Below are positions 16,790-27,984 of a DNA stretch of 64,000 bases, piece by piece. The stretch is from Flavobacteriales bacterium (GTDB taxonomy: Bacteria; Bacteroidota; Bacteroidia; Flavobacteriales_F; PHOS-HE28), in NCBI GenBank assembly GCA_020635655.1, contig JACJZI010000011.1, forward strand, positions 1-64,000, in the 5' to 3' direction. A program made the translations under genes and the position numbers. Position 1 is the stretch's first letter; each line of letters opens with the position of its first letter. The notes beneath the pieces are model-generated. The model saw only the letters and a list, made by a program, of their open reading frames with translations. It had not been told where the DNA came from and made no database searches.

Positions 16790-18160
16790 TCAAGGGCCTT
16801 GTCCCACCCAATCGTGGGTGAAGGGACAGGTGGCGTACCCGGGATCGACATGCACGTAGGTACTGCCGAGCTTCTCCTTCACCCAATCGTCCACGATACG
16901 CTGCTTGGAGCGGCGTTCGGCCGCATCCTGGAACAATTGGTAGTCGTCCGTCAGGTTGGCCTGGTGCGGTCCGGTCCGGGCGAGGAGACGTATCAGGCGA
17001 TAGGCCTTCGAGCCGTCCGGATCCACCACGATGGCCGGTTCGCTGATCTGCCCCACATCCAGCTTGTCGATCACGAAGAACGTCTGCTGGTCCAGGTCGC
17101 CCATGGGCCACTTCTGCCCCCCGGTGTTCGGGTCGATCATCACCCCCCCGGAATTGCGACTGTCCTCGTCATCGGAATTGTTGGTGGCCGCGGCCGAGAA
17201 GTCCAGCTTGCCAGCACGGACCAGCACGGCCAGACTGTCCAGGAAGTCCTTGGCAGCGATCAGGTCGGAGGTGCTCACTTTGGGCTTGAGCAGGATGTGG
17301 CGCGCGTTGTATTGCTGCCCCCTGCGCTCGATCAACTGCATGAAGTGGTAGCCGTACTCGGTCTTGAACACCTGGCTGATCTCACCCTCTTTGAGGCTCA
17401 ACGCCACGGCATCGAATTCGGGCACCATCACGCCCGTCGGCACGAGGCCCAGTTCCCCGCAGTCCTTCGCCGACCCGGGGTCCTCTGAGTACAGGATGGC
17501 CAGCGTGCAGAAGTCCTTCTCCCCCTTGACCACGCTCTCACGGAATTCCTCGGCCTTCCGACGCACCCGACGGTCCTCCTCCTCGCTCACGCGCGGTCTT
17601 CTGAGGACCTCGGCGAACTGGACCTGTGCATTGATGTACGGCAGGCTGTCCGCAGGGAGGGATTTGAAGTACTCCTCGACCTGCCTGGGGGTCACACGCA
17701 CCTCGCCCGCCACCTGGCCCTGCATGGTCTGCACGAGCAGTTGGTCCTTCACCTGATCATGGAACTCCGACTTGATCTCCGTGATGCTCTTGCCATAGAA
17801 CTCCTCCAGCTTCTCCTGCGATCCCAATTGCATGACGAAATACCGTACCCGGCGTTCCAGCTCCGCCTCCACCTGGGACTCGTCCACGGTGACGCTGTCC
17901 AGCCGGGCCTGGTCGAGCAGCAGTTTCTCGAACAACATATCCTCGAAACCCGAGCAGATGCTGGCATCGGTCACCCGCTCATTGCCCTGACGCAGCTGCT
18001 GGATATGGTCGACCACGTCCGAGTAGAGCACGACCTCACGGCCCACTACGCCGACGATGCCATCGATCAGCTCGCCCTGGGGCTGTCCGGTCGCCAGGCC
18101 CACCGCACCCGTCAGGGCCGCGATCACGGCAACGGAACGATCAAAACGTGCCGACCTCAT
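16790..18160 (-). CDS. SurA-like periplasmic peptidyl-prolyl isomerase
   Basis: 456 residues with signal peptide 1-25 (ends A-T-G-Q). The N-terminal SurA-type domain begins I-V-G-V-V-G-R-E-V-V-L-Y-S-D-V. Two parvulin (PPIC) domains follow, about 175-285 (F-A-E-V-L, G-E-L-G-L-V, F-K-T-E-Y-G-Y-H-F-M-Q-L) and about 290-395 (A-R-H-I-L-L-K, G-G-V-M). The second lacks the full set of active-site residues and may be structural. SurA chaperones unfolded outer-membrane proteins across the periplasm. The start overlaps the upstream lipoprotein gene by 20 bases, indicating coupled translation. Confidence 0.9.
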   Translation of the reverse strand: MRSARFDRSVAVIAALTGAVGLATGQPQGELIDGIVGVVGREVVLYSDVVDHIQQLRQGNERVTDASICSGFEDMLFEKLLLDQARLDSVTVDESQVEAELERRVRYFVMQLGSQEKLEEFYGKSITEIKSEFHDQVKDQLLVQTMQGQVAGEVRVTPRQVEEYFKSLPADSLPYINAQVQFAEVLRRPRVSEEEDRRVRRKAEEFRESVVKGEKDFCTLAILYSEDPGSAKDCGELGLVPTGVMVPEFDAVALSLKEGEISQVFKTEYGYHFMQLIERRGQQYNARHILLKPKVSTSDLIAAKDFLDSLAVLVRAGKLDFSAAATNNSDDEDSRNSGGVMIDPNTGGQKWPMGDLDQQTFFVIDKLDVGQISEPAIVVDPDGSKAYRLIRLLARTGPHQANLTDDYQLFQDAAERRSKQRIVDDWVKEKLGSTYVHVDPGYATCPFTHDWVGQGP

Positions 18161-18998
18161 CCTTGGATAGGGCTTGTTCGTAAAGATCGTCCCGCATGCG
18201 TTCGATCAGCTTCACCTTGCGTTGGTTCAAGAGAATGGATCGAATGTCCTGTTCCACAAGGGGTAGCGGGGAGATGCTCTCCTGGAGCCGATGCTCGAGC
18301 AGGTGCACGAAGTAAGTGCCTGAACTGTCCTCCAGCAACACCTTTGCATGGTGGGTAAGCCAATCGGTGGCGTTGTCCGTCCGAATGGGCACCTGCTGTT
18401 GCAATGCGTGGAAGGTGGTCCAATCCTCTCCGGTGTCATTGATCGGTATTCCGCGTTCGGCGAGCCAGACCTCCAGTTCATGCATGTCCTCGTCCTTGTC
18501 ACTGCGGAACGACCGCTCGAGACGGGACAGGGTCCGCTTGTCCTCATCGCGGACCTTGAACCACCGCACACGCACGATGTCATCCTTCAATTGGAAGTTC
18601 TTGCCGTTCTCCTCGTAGTAACGTCGCACTTCGTCGGCCGGTATCACCGTGTCGAGCTTCTGGTCGACCAGGGCCTGTTCATAGGCATAGATGATCAGCG
18701 AGTTCCGGTAGTCCCGCAAGCGGGCCTCCACATCCTTGTCCGCATCGGTAAGGTTCCGTTCCGCCTGGTCAACGAGCACATGCTCGCGCAACCAATTGTC
18801 GATGTAGCCATGGGCCAGCGCAGCACTGTCCTCGGGTGTGGCGTTCATGGGGATCACCTGCCGCAGGTCGCTCCAATAAAGCTTGTCATCATAGGCCCAA
18901 GCGACCGCCGGGTCCGCCGGGTCATGGTCCGGCGCACACGCGCTGAGCGATCCGGCCACAAGGGCGGCGCCGGCCCATGCGTGGCCTATGGTGCCCAT
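18141..18998 (-). CDS. Putative lipoprotein, PPIase-operon partner
   Basis: 285 residues from ATG 18998, chosen because a lipoprotein signal follows (hydrophobic core, then L-S-A-C with the lipid-accepting Cys21); the longer frame runs back through the upstream stop. The mature protein is rich in charged helices: Y-I-D-N-W-L-R-E-H-V-L-V, V-R-R-Y-Y-E-E-N-G-K-N-F, I-E-R-M-R-D-D-L-Y. The order helix, P-x-x-E-V-x-x-Y-Y-E-x-x, resembles the N-terminal part of SurA/PrsA proteins without a recognisable parvulin domain. It lies between two peptidyl-prolyl isomerase genes, 13 bases after one and overlapping the other, so a chaperone or assembly role is likely. No enzyme activity can be assigned. Confidence 0.75.
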   Translation of the reverse strand: MGTIGHAWAGAALVAGSLSACAPDHDPADPAVAWAYDDKLYWSDLRQVIPMNATPEDSAALAHGYIDNWLREHVLVDQAERNLTDADKDVEARLRDYRNSLIIYAYEQALVDQKLDTVIPADEVRRYYEENGKNFQLKDDIVRVRWFKVRDEDKRTLSRLERSFRSDKDEDMHELEVWLAERGIPINDTGEDWTTFHALQQQVPIRTDNATDWLTHHAKVLLEDSSGTYFVHLLEHRLQESISPLPLVEQDIRSILLNQRKVKLIERMRDDLYEQALSKDEVGTF

Positions 18999-19011
18999 GC
19001 ACAAGGTCCGA

Positions 19012-21180
19012 TCAGTGGATCGAATAGAGAACGTCCTTGTTGACCCGGACCGGATACTTGGCACGTAGCTCGGCTATCCAGTCCTTTTCCAGTTGGTCCT
19101 GATAAGCAGCTGTGACCGCACCCCGGGCCTCCTCGAAGGACTTGGGGGAGGGCGGCAACACCTGGTGCATGTCCACGATGAGCACCTTGCCGTCCTTCTC
19201 GATGTTGTCGCCCAGTCCGGGCTTTGTCACACCCTTCAGGAAGGGTTTCTCCTCGGAGGTCCATGTCCCGGACTCGACGTTCACCGCCAGCGGGTCCTGC
19301 TTGTTGGTCTCGGTGGCGATATCGTTCCCCCGCTTGCCCTTCTTGTAGAGCGCGCGGACCTTTTTGGCCACATCCGCATTGGCGCAGGAATAGATGTCGG
19401 CCTCATAGCGGGTGTCCCACATGAAATCGTTCTTGTGCGCCTCGTAGTAGGCCTCGGCACCTGTGGTATCCTTCACCGCCTTGCTCCAGACCTTTTCATC
19501 GGTCAGTTCAAAGAGGAGGATGCCATCGCGGTATTCCTTCATCAGCATGCGGAACTCGGGGTACTTTTCATCCAGGTGCGCATCCTCGAACTCCAGGACC
19601 TTGTCGTCCACGAACTGCTGGAACCGCTCATCCACATAGGTCTTGAAGTCGACGCCCTTCTCCTTGTGCTGTCCGGCCTCCAGGTAATCCAGGAACTCCT
19701 GCTGGGTGTAGCCCCCTCCATCGATGGTGAACACGTCCTTCTTCAATTTCGACGCCTTGGAACGGTCGTACGACCATCCCTCCTGAACGTCACGCACGAC
19801 GACTGTATCCTCGGGAGTGCTGTTCAGGTCATCGTATTTACGGCTGCGCACGTTCACCACCTTTCCTTGGTGGAGCACGCCATTGACCTCGCGCCGATAC
19901 CGCTTGCCATCGTGGGTCACATCACCCTCCGCAACGTTCTTGCGGATCAGCGTATCCATCACCACGCTCCCCTTCTGGAAGATGGTACTGTCCAACATCG
20001 CTACGATGGGTTTCAATGCCTTTGGATCGGGGGTGAAATGGTAATCCTTCCGCAGTTCCTGAAGGAATGCGCGCCGTGTGATCTCCGCCCGACTGTCCCG
20101 TGCGATCCGGCTCTTGAGATCACCCTTGGCCTGATCGTAACTGGGAGGAGGCACGTATTCGAGCCGCTTGACGATGTGCCAGCCGTAGCGCGTTCTGAAT
20201 GGCTTGCTGATGTCGTTGTCATTGGCCAGTGAAAAGGCGGCATCCTCGAACTCCTCGATCATCTTGCCCGTGCCGAAGATGGGAAGTTCGCCACCACGCG
20301 TGTTCGTGCTTTCATCCTCGCTGTACCGCAACGCTGCATCACTGAAGTCGGTGGAGCCGTCCTTCAGCTGCTTGTAGATCTCGTTTATCCTGCGCTCCAC
20401 CTCCTGTTGCTTCTCAGGCGGGTCCTGGTCGGTGCTGCGCAGCATGATATGCGCCACCCGGATCTGTCCACGGGCCGGACGACGCCCGGTGACCTTGATG
20501 ATGTGATATCCGAACCGGGTACGCACGGGCTTGCTGACCTGGCCCACGGGTGTCCTGTAGGCCGCGGTCTCGAAGGGATAGACCATTTGGAGCGCGCTGA
20601 ACCAACCGAGGTTCCCATCGTTCTGCTTGGCGCTCGGGTCATCGGACACCGAACGGGCCACGGCCCCGAAGTCCTCCCCGTTCATGACCCTGTCCCGGAT
20701 GGCATTGATCTTCTTCCAGGCGGCCAGCGTATCCTCCGGCGAAGGGTCGTCGGGGAGCTTCACCAGGATATGGCTGGCGTGGATCTCCTCCTGGGACCTA
20801 TCAAAAGCCTCCTTCATCAAGGTTTCGTTCAGCTCCCGATCGATCAGATAGGGACGAGCGAGCTGTTTCCGATAGCCATCCAGTTCGGTCTTGAACTTCT
20901 GTACGGTGTCCATGCCGAGCGCCTCGGCCTCGCGCACCTTCAGCTTGTAATTGATGAAGAGGTCCAGGTACTCGTCCAAGGCCTCCTTGGTCACCGGGGC
21001 ATCCTTGTTGTTCTTCTTGTAGATCGCCTCGAACTCACTGCGGGTGACCGGGCTTTCATCCACGGTCATGAGCACGGGATCGTTGTTCCCGGTGGCCGGC
21101 GCGTTGCCGCCGTTCTGCGCCACTACGGGAAGGGACAGGAATAGGAAGGGGATGGCCCGGACGGTACGTATCATTTCCAT
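19012..21180 (-). CDS. Large periplasmic foldase with two parvulin domains
   Basis: 722 residues from ATG 21180; ATG 21174 is also possible. The signal peptide ends V-V-A-Q. Two parvulin-type domains are clear, about 132-235 (A-S-H-I-L-V-K, G-N-L-G-W-F, T-R-F-G-Y-H-I-I-K-V) and about 240-345 (V-A-H-I-M-L-R, G-G-E-L-P-I-F, T-R-Y-G-W-H-I-V-K). The remaining half is charged and helical and probably makes the chaperone cradle. Family knowledge: PpiD/SurA-type proteins fold and deliver envelope proteins, which suits a locus so rich in exported beta proteins. It is the first gene of a five-gene minus-strand operon; a TACATTTG element lies 57 bases upstream. Confidence 0.88.
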   Translation of the reverse strand: MEMIRTVRAIPFLFLSLPVVAQNGGNAPATGNNDPVLMTVDESPVTRSEFEAIYKKNNKDAPVTKEALDEYLDLFINYKLKVREAEALGMDTVQKFKTELDGYRKQLARPYLIDRELNETLMKEAFDRSQEEIHASHILVKLPDDPSPEDTLAAWKKINAIRDRVMNGEDFGAVARSVSDDPSAKQNDGNLGWFSALQMVYPFETAAYRTPVGQVSKPVRTRFGYHIIKVTGRRPARGQIRVAHIMLRSTDQDPPEKQQEVERRINEIYKQLKDGSTDFSDAALRYSEDESTNTRGGELPIFGTGKMIEEFEDAAFSLANDNDISKPFRTRYGWHIVKRLEYVPPPSYDQAKGDLKSRIARDSRAEITRRAFLQELRKDYHFTPDPKALKPIVAMLDSTIFQKGSVVMDTLIRKNVAEGDVTHDGKRYRREVNGVLHQGKVVNVRSRKYDDLNSTPEDTVVVRDVQEGWSYDRSKASKLKKDVFTIDGGGYTQQEFLDYLEAGQHKEKGVDFKTYVDERFQQFVDDKVLEFEDAHLDEKYPEFRMLMKEYRDGILLFELTDEKVWSKAVKDTTGAEAYYEAHKNDFMWDTRYEADIYSCANADVAKKVRALYKKGKRGNDIATETNKQDPLAVNVESGTWTSEEKPFLKGVTKPGLGDNIEKDGKVLIVDMHQVLPPSPKSFEEARGAVTAAYQDQLEKDWIAELRAKYPVRVNKDVLYSIH

Positions 21181-21237
21181 TTTTGGATCGATCAGGGCCG
21201 GTCGCGACAGGCGCCGGGGCCGGCGGGCAAGGGGTGG

Positions 21238-21245
21238 CAAATGTA
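21238..21245 (-). promoter_or_regulatory. Putative -7 element (TACATTTG)
   Basis: Exact TAnnTTTG match on the minus strand, 57 bases upstream of the foldase start codon, consistent with a promoter for the PPIase-MoxR operon. Confidence 0.4.
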
Positions 21246-21328
21246 ACCGGATCCCCGTGTGGGCCAATGGGTGCCAGTGAGTTAAAAAGATCGAAGCACA
21301 TCGCCTTCGGCCGGTTACATTGTGCCCG

Positions 21329-22393
21329 ATGGGGTCCGAAGAACGCCTGATCCGGGAGAATGCACGCCCATTGGACAATATCGTGCGCGTGCTGGCACTT
21401 TTCGGGCTCATCGCCTGGTGCATCCTGTTATTGGCTCCTTTCTTCACGGTCATGGCCTGGGGTGCGATCATTGCGGTCACTGTTGCACCGTTCCATCAAT
21501 GGACATCCCGCCTTTTGCATGGGCGGAAACGCTTGGCGGCCGTACTCGTCATGCTCGTCGGTCTCGCGGTGCTCGTCCTGCCTGGTTACCTTCTGACCGA
21601 TGACCTTCTCCAAGGGGTCCATTTCGTCCGGGAGCGCGCGGAGGATGGGAAATTCACCCTGCCTGCCCCGTCACCCGGGGTGGCGGACATCCCGCTTCTC
21701 GGGAATGCCCTCTACAAGACCTGGAACGCTGCATCTCAGGACCTGACCAAGGTGCTGGGGGCCATTGGCCCTGAGCTCACCAAGGCGGGCAAATGGCTCC
21801 TGCAGAGCATCGGACGCTTCGGGTTCGGACTTCTGGAGTTCATCGCGGCCCTTCTGGTGGCGGCAGTGCTGCTGGCCAACGACAAGCCAGCGGCCAGGTT
21901 CGGCAAGGCCACCTTGGTGCGGGTCGCAGGTGACCGTGGTCAAGAGTTCGCGCAGGTGGCCGAACGGACGATCCGCAACGTGGCCCTCGGGGTGATGGGC
22001 GTGGCGGTGGTCCAGGCCGTTCTCGCCGGCATCGGCTTTGCGGTCGCAGGCGTTCCGGCAGCCGCCATGCTCACCGTGATCTGCATGTTCCTGAGCATTC
22101 TTCAGGTGGGCATGTTCCCGGTGTTCATACCGGTCGCCATCTACATGTTCTACACCAGTGACCTGACGACGGCCGGTGTGTTGGCCATTTGGATGCTGCT
22201 CGTCGGTCTGGTGGATAACTTCCTGCGTCCCCTCCTGATGGGTCATAACGCACCCGCGCCCATGGTGGTCGTCTTCCTGGGTGCCATTGGAGGGTTCATT
22301 CTTTCTGGTCTGATCGGGCTGTTCGTCGGTGCTGTTGTGTTGTCCCTCGGCTATCGCCTGTACGCCGAATGGGTGAACGAGGCCGAAGAATGA
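21329..22393 (+). CDS. AI-2E family transporter (PerM-like permease)
   Basis: 354 residues from ATG 21329; an in-frame TTG at 21320 is the alternative. Hydrophobic segments lie at about 20-60, 70-92, 155-190, 220-270 and 280-345, the usual eight-helix pattern of the AI-2E/UPF0118 family. Typical family text includes P-F-H-Q-W near the N-terminus, V-V-Q-A-V-L-A-G-I-G-F and V-D-N-F-L-R-P-L-L-M-G near the C-terminus. Members have been linked to autoinducer-2 export or to sodium/proton antiport, so the substrate is uncertain. It stands alone on the plus strand; its stop is 5 bases from the convergent M28 peptidase stop. Confidence 0.88.
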   Translation: MGSEERLIRENARPLDNIVRVLALFGLIAWCILLLAPFFTVMAWGAIIAVTVAPFHQWTSRLLHGRKRLAAVLVMLVGLAVLVLPGYLLTDDLLQGVHFVRERAEDGKFTLPAPSPGVADIPLLGNALYKTWNAASQDLTKVLGAIGPELTKAGKWLLQSIGRFGFGLLEFIAALLVAAVLLANDKPAARFGKATLVRVAGDRGQEFAQVAERTIRNVALGVMGVAVVQAVLAGIGFAVAGVPAAAMLTVICMFLSILQVGMFPVFIPVAIYMFYTSDLTTAGVLAIWMLLVGLVDNFLRPLLMGHNAPAPMVVVFLGAIGGFILSGLIGLFVGAVVLSLGYRLYAEWVNEAEE

Positions 22394-22398
22394 GGCCA

Positions 22399-24216
22399 TC
22401 AGCGCATGCGAAGGAGCACCGCATGTGCCACAGGCGCGTCCTCGATCCATAGCACGGCATGCAGCACCCCGGGAGGGCCAGGCAGGGCCAGTTCAATGGA
22501 TGTCCGGTCCGCTGCGAGCATGACCGGGATGCGCTCCACAATGCGCCCCTGGACGTCCGTGATCCTCAGTTCACCGGTCCTCCCACGCGCGGCATTTCCC
22601 GTGCGAACGGTGATCACGGTATGGTCGCTGAACGGGTCCGGGCCGACCAGCATCGTGGTCCGTTCCAACTGGCCGGAAGTGCCCGAAACGGACTGCGGTC
22701 CGCAGGCGATGGCAAAGGGCAGGTCATCCATGACCGCTGGTGGAGTAGCCACGTCGTTGCTCTTGTACTGGTCTGGTGAGAAGGGGCCGGTGATGCCCGC
22801 CGTATCCACTGCGGCCACGCTGATGAAATAGGTGTGCGACGCATCGAGCCCCGGGATCACATAGGAGGTGTCACTGGTGCGGTACAGGGCGTCCAGGTCC
22901 GTGGATGCACCCGAGTTGCGCACACCGACCCGATAGGCCAAGGCCCCGGGAACGGGATCGATCGAAACGCGCAATCCCGTGGGTTCATCGTGAAGTACGA
23001 ATTCCGGTCTTGGGGGGCCGAGCGCAAGCAGTGCAGCGGCCATGCCATTGATCACGGCGTTCCGCTTCAGATAGTCCAGGTCCACGAACAGGCTGTCAAT
23101 GATCAGATCGCCGTCGGTATCCACGCCGAGCACGTCGCCTGAAGTGTGTTGTCTATCGTGGTAGTCGGGATCGTCCACGTTGGCGTCCCCGGCCTCATTG
23201 GCGGAAGTGAAGCGCACACTTGGATAGCCATGCGCACGGAATGGAATGTGGTCCCCTCCCCGATTGCCACGATCCTCCTGGGGCATGACGAGGATGCTCA
23301 TCGCCACGGGGGCGATATCCTGTAGCTTCTCCTGATAGAATAGCTTGATCGTGCGGGCCAATGCCCGATGGGGATAGGAATAGGTGCCGTTGGAAAAGAT
23401 CCGGACATGCAGGCTGTCGATCTCGCCTTCGCCCGGGCAGCTTGGGGGGGACGAGGTCGCCCCGCAGATCACCCCGCCCACGATATCGTTGTTCAACACC
23501 GCCCGAACGCCTATTCCGCGATCGTCGCAAAATCGGGCCATCGCCTCCGCACCGATCAACCCCTGCTCTTCGCCCACTGTGAGCATGAACACGATCGTGC
23601 GGCGGAAGCTGTAGATGGACATCGCCCGGGCCAGTTCGATCACCAGGGCCGAGCCGCTCCCATTGTCGTCCATCCCGGGCGCATAGCAGCTGCTATCGCA
23701 CAGGCCCGCGCAACGGCTGTCCAAGTGGGCCTCGATGATCACGACCGAAGGATCGCTCGCATCGTTCCCAGGGAGCACACCCAGCACCTCCCGCGAACCG
23801 ATGATGTCCGCACATTCGTAGCCGCTGATATCGAACTGGAGATAGGCGGGCAGGAACCGTCCGCCGCTCTCCGCCGCGATCTCTTGGAATCTTGAGAACA
23901 CCCACCGTCGCGCGGCACCGATCCCTTCACTTTCCGACAGCGTGTCCGAGAAGGTATGGCGGGTATGGAAACCATCCAGTTCCTTCAGATAGGCGAGCAA
24001 CGAATCGGTCCGCACCCGGTCCTGGATCCCGCAGATGATCTCGCCGTGGTCCGAGATGGGCACCGCTGGGGCGTAGTCATCCGGATCGTACGATCCCTGC
24101 ATCACCCGCAAGGCCGCCGTATCGGTACAGGCGATATGGGCCGGTGCCTGCGCGCTTGCCTGCGCGACCAACGCTCCGATGACCAGGACCTGCAGACCGA
24201 TCCGTGGGAATGACAT
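22399..24216 (-). CDS. Secreted M28-family zinc peptidase with fibronectin III and type A sorting domain
   Basis: 605 residues: signal peptide 1-23 (A-S-A-Q), then an M28 aminopeptidase domain. Metal-ligand candidates are H164 (E-A-H-L-D-S-R), D183 (G-M-D-D-N-G-S-G), the Glu pair 216-217 (G-E-E-Q-G), D244 (L-N-N-D) and H353 or H357 (Y-H-D-R-Q-H). All are present, so it should be active on N-terminal residues of peptides. A fibronectin type III-like domain (about 405-500) precedes a type A sorting tail (about 525-605: G-P-D-P-F-S-D-H, I-T-D-V-Q-G-R-I-V). It follows guaB by 37 bases but with unrelated function; a weak TACCTTCA lies upstream. Confidence 0.9.
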   Translation of the reverse strand: MSFPRIGLQVLVIGALVAQASAQAPAHIACTDTAALRVMQGSYDPDDYAPAVPISDHGEIICGIQDRVRTDSLLAYLKELDGFHTRHTFSDTLSESEGIGAARRWVFSRFQEIAAESGGRFLPAYLQFDISGYECADIIGSREVLGVLPGNDASDPSVVIIEAHLDSRCAGLCDSSCYAPGMDDNGSGSALVIELARAMSIYSFRRTIVFMLTVGEEQGLIGAEAMARFCDDRGIGVRAVLNNDIVGGVICGATSSPPSCPGEGEIDSLHVRIFSNGTYSYPHRALARTIKLFYQEKLQDIAPVAMSILVMPQEDRGNRGGDHIPFRAHGYPSVRFTSANEAGDANVDDPDYHDRQHTSGDVLGVDTDGDLIIDSLFVDLDYLKRNAVINGMAAALLALGPPRPEFVLHDEPTGLRVSIDPVPGALAYRVGVRNSGASTDLDALYRTSDTSYVIPGLDASHTYFISVAAVDTAGITGPFSPDQYKSNDVATPPAVMDDLPFAIACGPQSVSGTSGQLERTTMLVGPDPFSDHTVITVRTGNAARGRTGELRITDVQGRIVERIPVMLAADRTSIELALPGPPGVLHAVLWIEDAPVAHAVLLRMR

Positions 24217-24253
24217 GGTCCGATGAAGGTACGGACCGGTCCGTCAATGGACC

Positions 24254-25834
<1,581 letters not shown>

Positions 25835-27904
25835 TCAATCGGGTCGGCCCCAGAGGCAGGTCACCGTACCCCGCTTCTCGAAGTGCCGCCCCGCTCCGTT
25901 CTCGAAGGCACAGTAGTACGCATAGACGCCCTGGGGCACATAGGATCCGCGCACGGTTCCCTTCCATGCCTCCCCGGGATCGTTGGTGGACCAGATCTCC
26001 TGGCCCCATCGGTTGTAGATGATGAACTCATAAGCACGCAGGTCGGTGTAGGCGGTTACCGGTTTGAACGTGTTGTTCGCCCCTCCGATGATGAACGCGT
26101 TCGGCAACCAGAACTCCTCCTGTTGAACGGCGCAGACCGAATTGCTGCGCGATGCCGCATCGATCCCCGACGGGTTCCCCACCTCGTTCGCCTCCACATA
26201 GTAGCAGAAGCGCCCATTGGTCATGGTCAGGTCGCGCACGTCGTCCGTGAAGGTCCATTCACCGGCGGCGTTGACCGCTATCGGCGTCAGTGGATCATCT
26301 CCGATGCTCCGGTAGATGGTGTACCCGGAGACCTGACCTGCCCAGTCGCGATAGCCGTTCCATTGGAGTTCATTGAACCCCTCGAGATCCGCCTGGGCGC
26401 GTAGGAGGATCGTCGTTGCCGTGTCCGAGATCGCCGACTGCGTGCCGCAGCTATCATCGACGATCACCCTGTAGGAGTAGCTGCGTTCGTTCGCCTGCAC
26501 GTCGTGGTCATCGAACACGAAGGAACCCGTGTTCACGCTGCCACCCGAACGGGTCGCGATCTGCGTCCAAGATCCACCGTTCGTGGAGCGTTCAAGCCGG
26601 TAACGCCTGGCCACGGCGGAAAGGTCGACGCTATCGACCACCTGGATATGGTCGTCCGCCAGAACGGTCGCCGTGCGGATGTAGTTCCATAACGGTACCG
26701 GCGGATAGTCCGTGATCTGGCATTGCTTGTTGGAGAGCGAAGAAGTGCCTCCACCCTGTTTCAATGCCTTGACCACGTAACAATAGGTCGTGAACGGGGC
26801 GACCCCGTGCTGCACCGTACTGAACTGGTTCGCATTGAACGTCCCGAGCAGGTAGACCGCGCCCCCTCCCTCCTGGGCGAAGACCTGATAGGCCTGCACC
26901 TCCCATCCGGCATAAGGCGTCCATTGAACGGTGATATCACCACCACAACGGTCGTATTCCGTTGAGACATGGACGGTGCTGTGGGAAGCCAGCGTCGGGC
27001 TGGTGTTCGGGCTGGGCGGCATCCCGGACCAGCACGTATCGAACGCGGCCACCGTGAACGACTCCGCCATGTCGGCCGCCTGGCTCAACAAATAGGTGTA
27101 CGTGGTATTGTTCTGTCCATAGATCGTGTCGAGAATGGTGCTGGACGACCCGTTGGTCAGGAGGATGATGTACGCATCGGTGTCACCCTCCGGACTGGCC
27201 CCCCAATCCAAGGTGGCCATATTGGTCAGGGTATCCACGCTCACGTTCACCATGATCGGCGAGCTCGGGGGCGTGACATCGGCGAACACATCCCCATCCC
27301 GACTGCTGAACGAGGTGCAACCGAGCGCGTTCCCAAGCCCCACACGGAAGGTCAGGGAGTCCTCACAGATCGAGATGACATGTTCGTAATGGAACGTCGT
27401 GTTGCTCACCTGGCCCACCTGCTGCCATGCACCAATGGGATACTCCATCCAGATGGAATAGCTGCTCCCTGCGGTAGTGAGCGGAGGAACATGCTGCGGG
27501 GTCCAATCCAGCACCGCGCTACCCAATGGAATGCTCTGGGTCACCTGGAGGTAGAGGCTGGAAAGGGTATCACTGGGCACCGATGCGTTGGGCGGTGGAC
27601 CTGATGAGACCGTGACGATGTAGAAATACTGCGGGCCGGAATCGGCACCCGCACCCAGGAGCAATTGGGAGGTCTGCCCATAGACGTTCACCGTGAAGGC
27701 CGGACCGAACGGGCCACCCAGAGAGGGGGCCTGATAGATCTCGTAGTGATCGAAATCGCCGTTCGGGTCGGCGGGTACGGTCCAATTAAGCGTGACATCG
27801 CCCGCCACGTTCACGGAAGCGCAACGCAGAGCCGGAGGATCGAGCACCTGGGAGGACCCGAACACCGGGATCAGCAGCAGGCCGGCCAAGGCCTTGACAT
27901 GCAT
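25835..27904 (-). CDS. Secreted fibronectin-type protein with type B (gliding-associated) type IX sorting domain
   Basis: 689 residues from ATG 27904, chosen because the signal peptide (M-H-V-K-A-L-A-G-L-L-L-I ... S-S-Q) starts there. The body holds repeated fibronectin III-like domains (V-T-L-N-W-T-V-P-A-D-P-N-G-D-F-D-H-Y-E-I-Y, A-T-L-D-W-G-A-S-P-E-G-D-T-D-A-Y, I-T-V-Q-W-T-P-Y-A-G-W). Residues about 600-689 are a type B sorting domain of the gliding-motility-associated kind: L-P-N-A-F near its start, Y-N-R-W-G-Q-E-I-W in the middle, V-P-Q-G-V-Y-A-Y-Y near the end. Type B cargos include surface adhesins and pass the outer membrane by the type IX system. The role is probably adhesive, which is inference. 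Confidence 0.88.
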   Translation of the reverse strand: MHVKALAGLLLIPVFGSSQVLDPPALRCASVNVAGDVTLNWTVPADPNGDFDHYEIYQAPSLGGPFGPAFTVNVYGQTSQLLLGAGADSGPQYFYIVTVSSGPPPNASVPSDTLSSLYLQVTQSIPLGSAVLDWTPQHVPPLTTAGSSYSIWMEYPIGAWQQVGQVSNTTFHYEHVISICEDSLTFRVGLGNALGCTSFSSRDGDVFADVTPPSSPIMVNVSVDTLTNMATLDWGASPEGDTDAYIILLTNGSSSTILDTIYGQNNTTYTYLLSQAADMAESFTVAAFDTCWSGMPPSPNTSPTLASHSTVHVSTEYDRCGGDITVQWTPYAGWEVQAYQVFAQEGGGAVYLLGTFNANQFSTVQHGVAPFTTYCYVVKALKQGGGTSSLSNKQCQITDYPPVPLWNYIRTATVLADDHIQVVDSVDLSAVARRYRLERSTNGGSWTQIATRSGGSVNTGSFVFDDHDVQANERSYSYRVIVDDSCGTQSAISDTATTILLRAQADLEGFNELQWNGYRDWAGQVSGYTIYRSIGDDPLTPIAVNAAGEWTFTDDVRDLTMTNGRFCYYVEANEVGNPSGIDAASRSNSVCAVQQEEFWLPNAFIIGGANNTFKPVTAYTDLRAYEFIIYNRWGQEIWSTNDPGEAWKGTVRGSYVPQGVYAYYCAFENGAGRHFEKRGTVTCLWGRPD

Positions 27905-27984
27905 GTGCAGACAACGATGCACGGCCGGGATCCGTATCTGGAGGACGTTCAAAAGGCCATCTTGGTTGTCGGTCCGCAAGCAGT

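Noticed and set aside
15848..17488. 546-residue plus-strand open frame opposite MoxR and SurA-like genes
   Set aside because: It crosses two well-supported minus-strand genes and their boundary, so it cannot be real at the same time.
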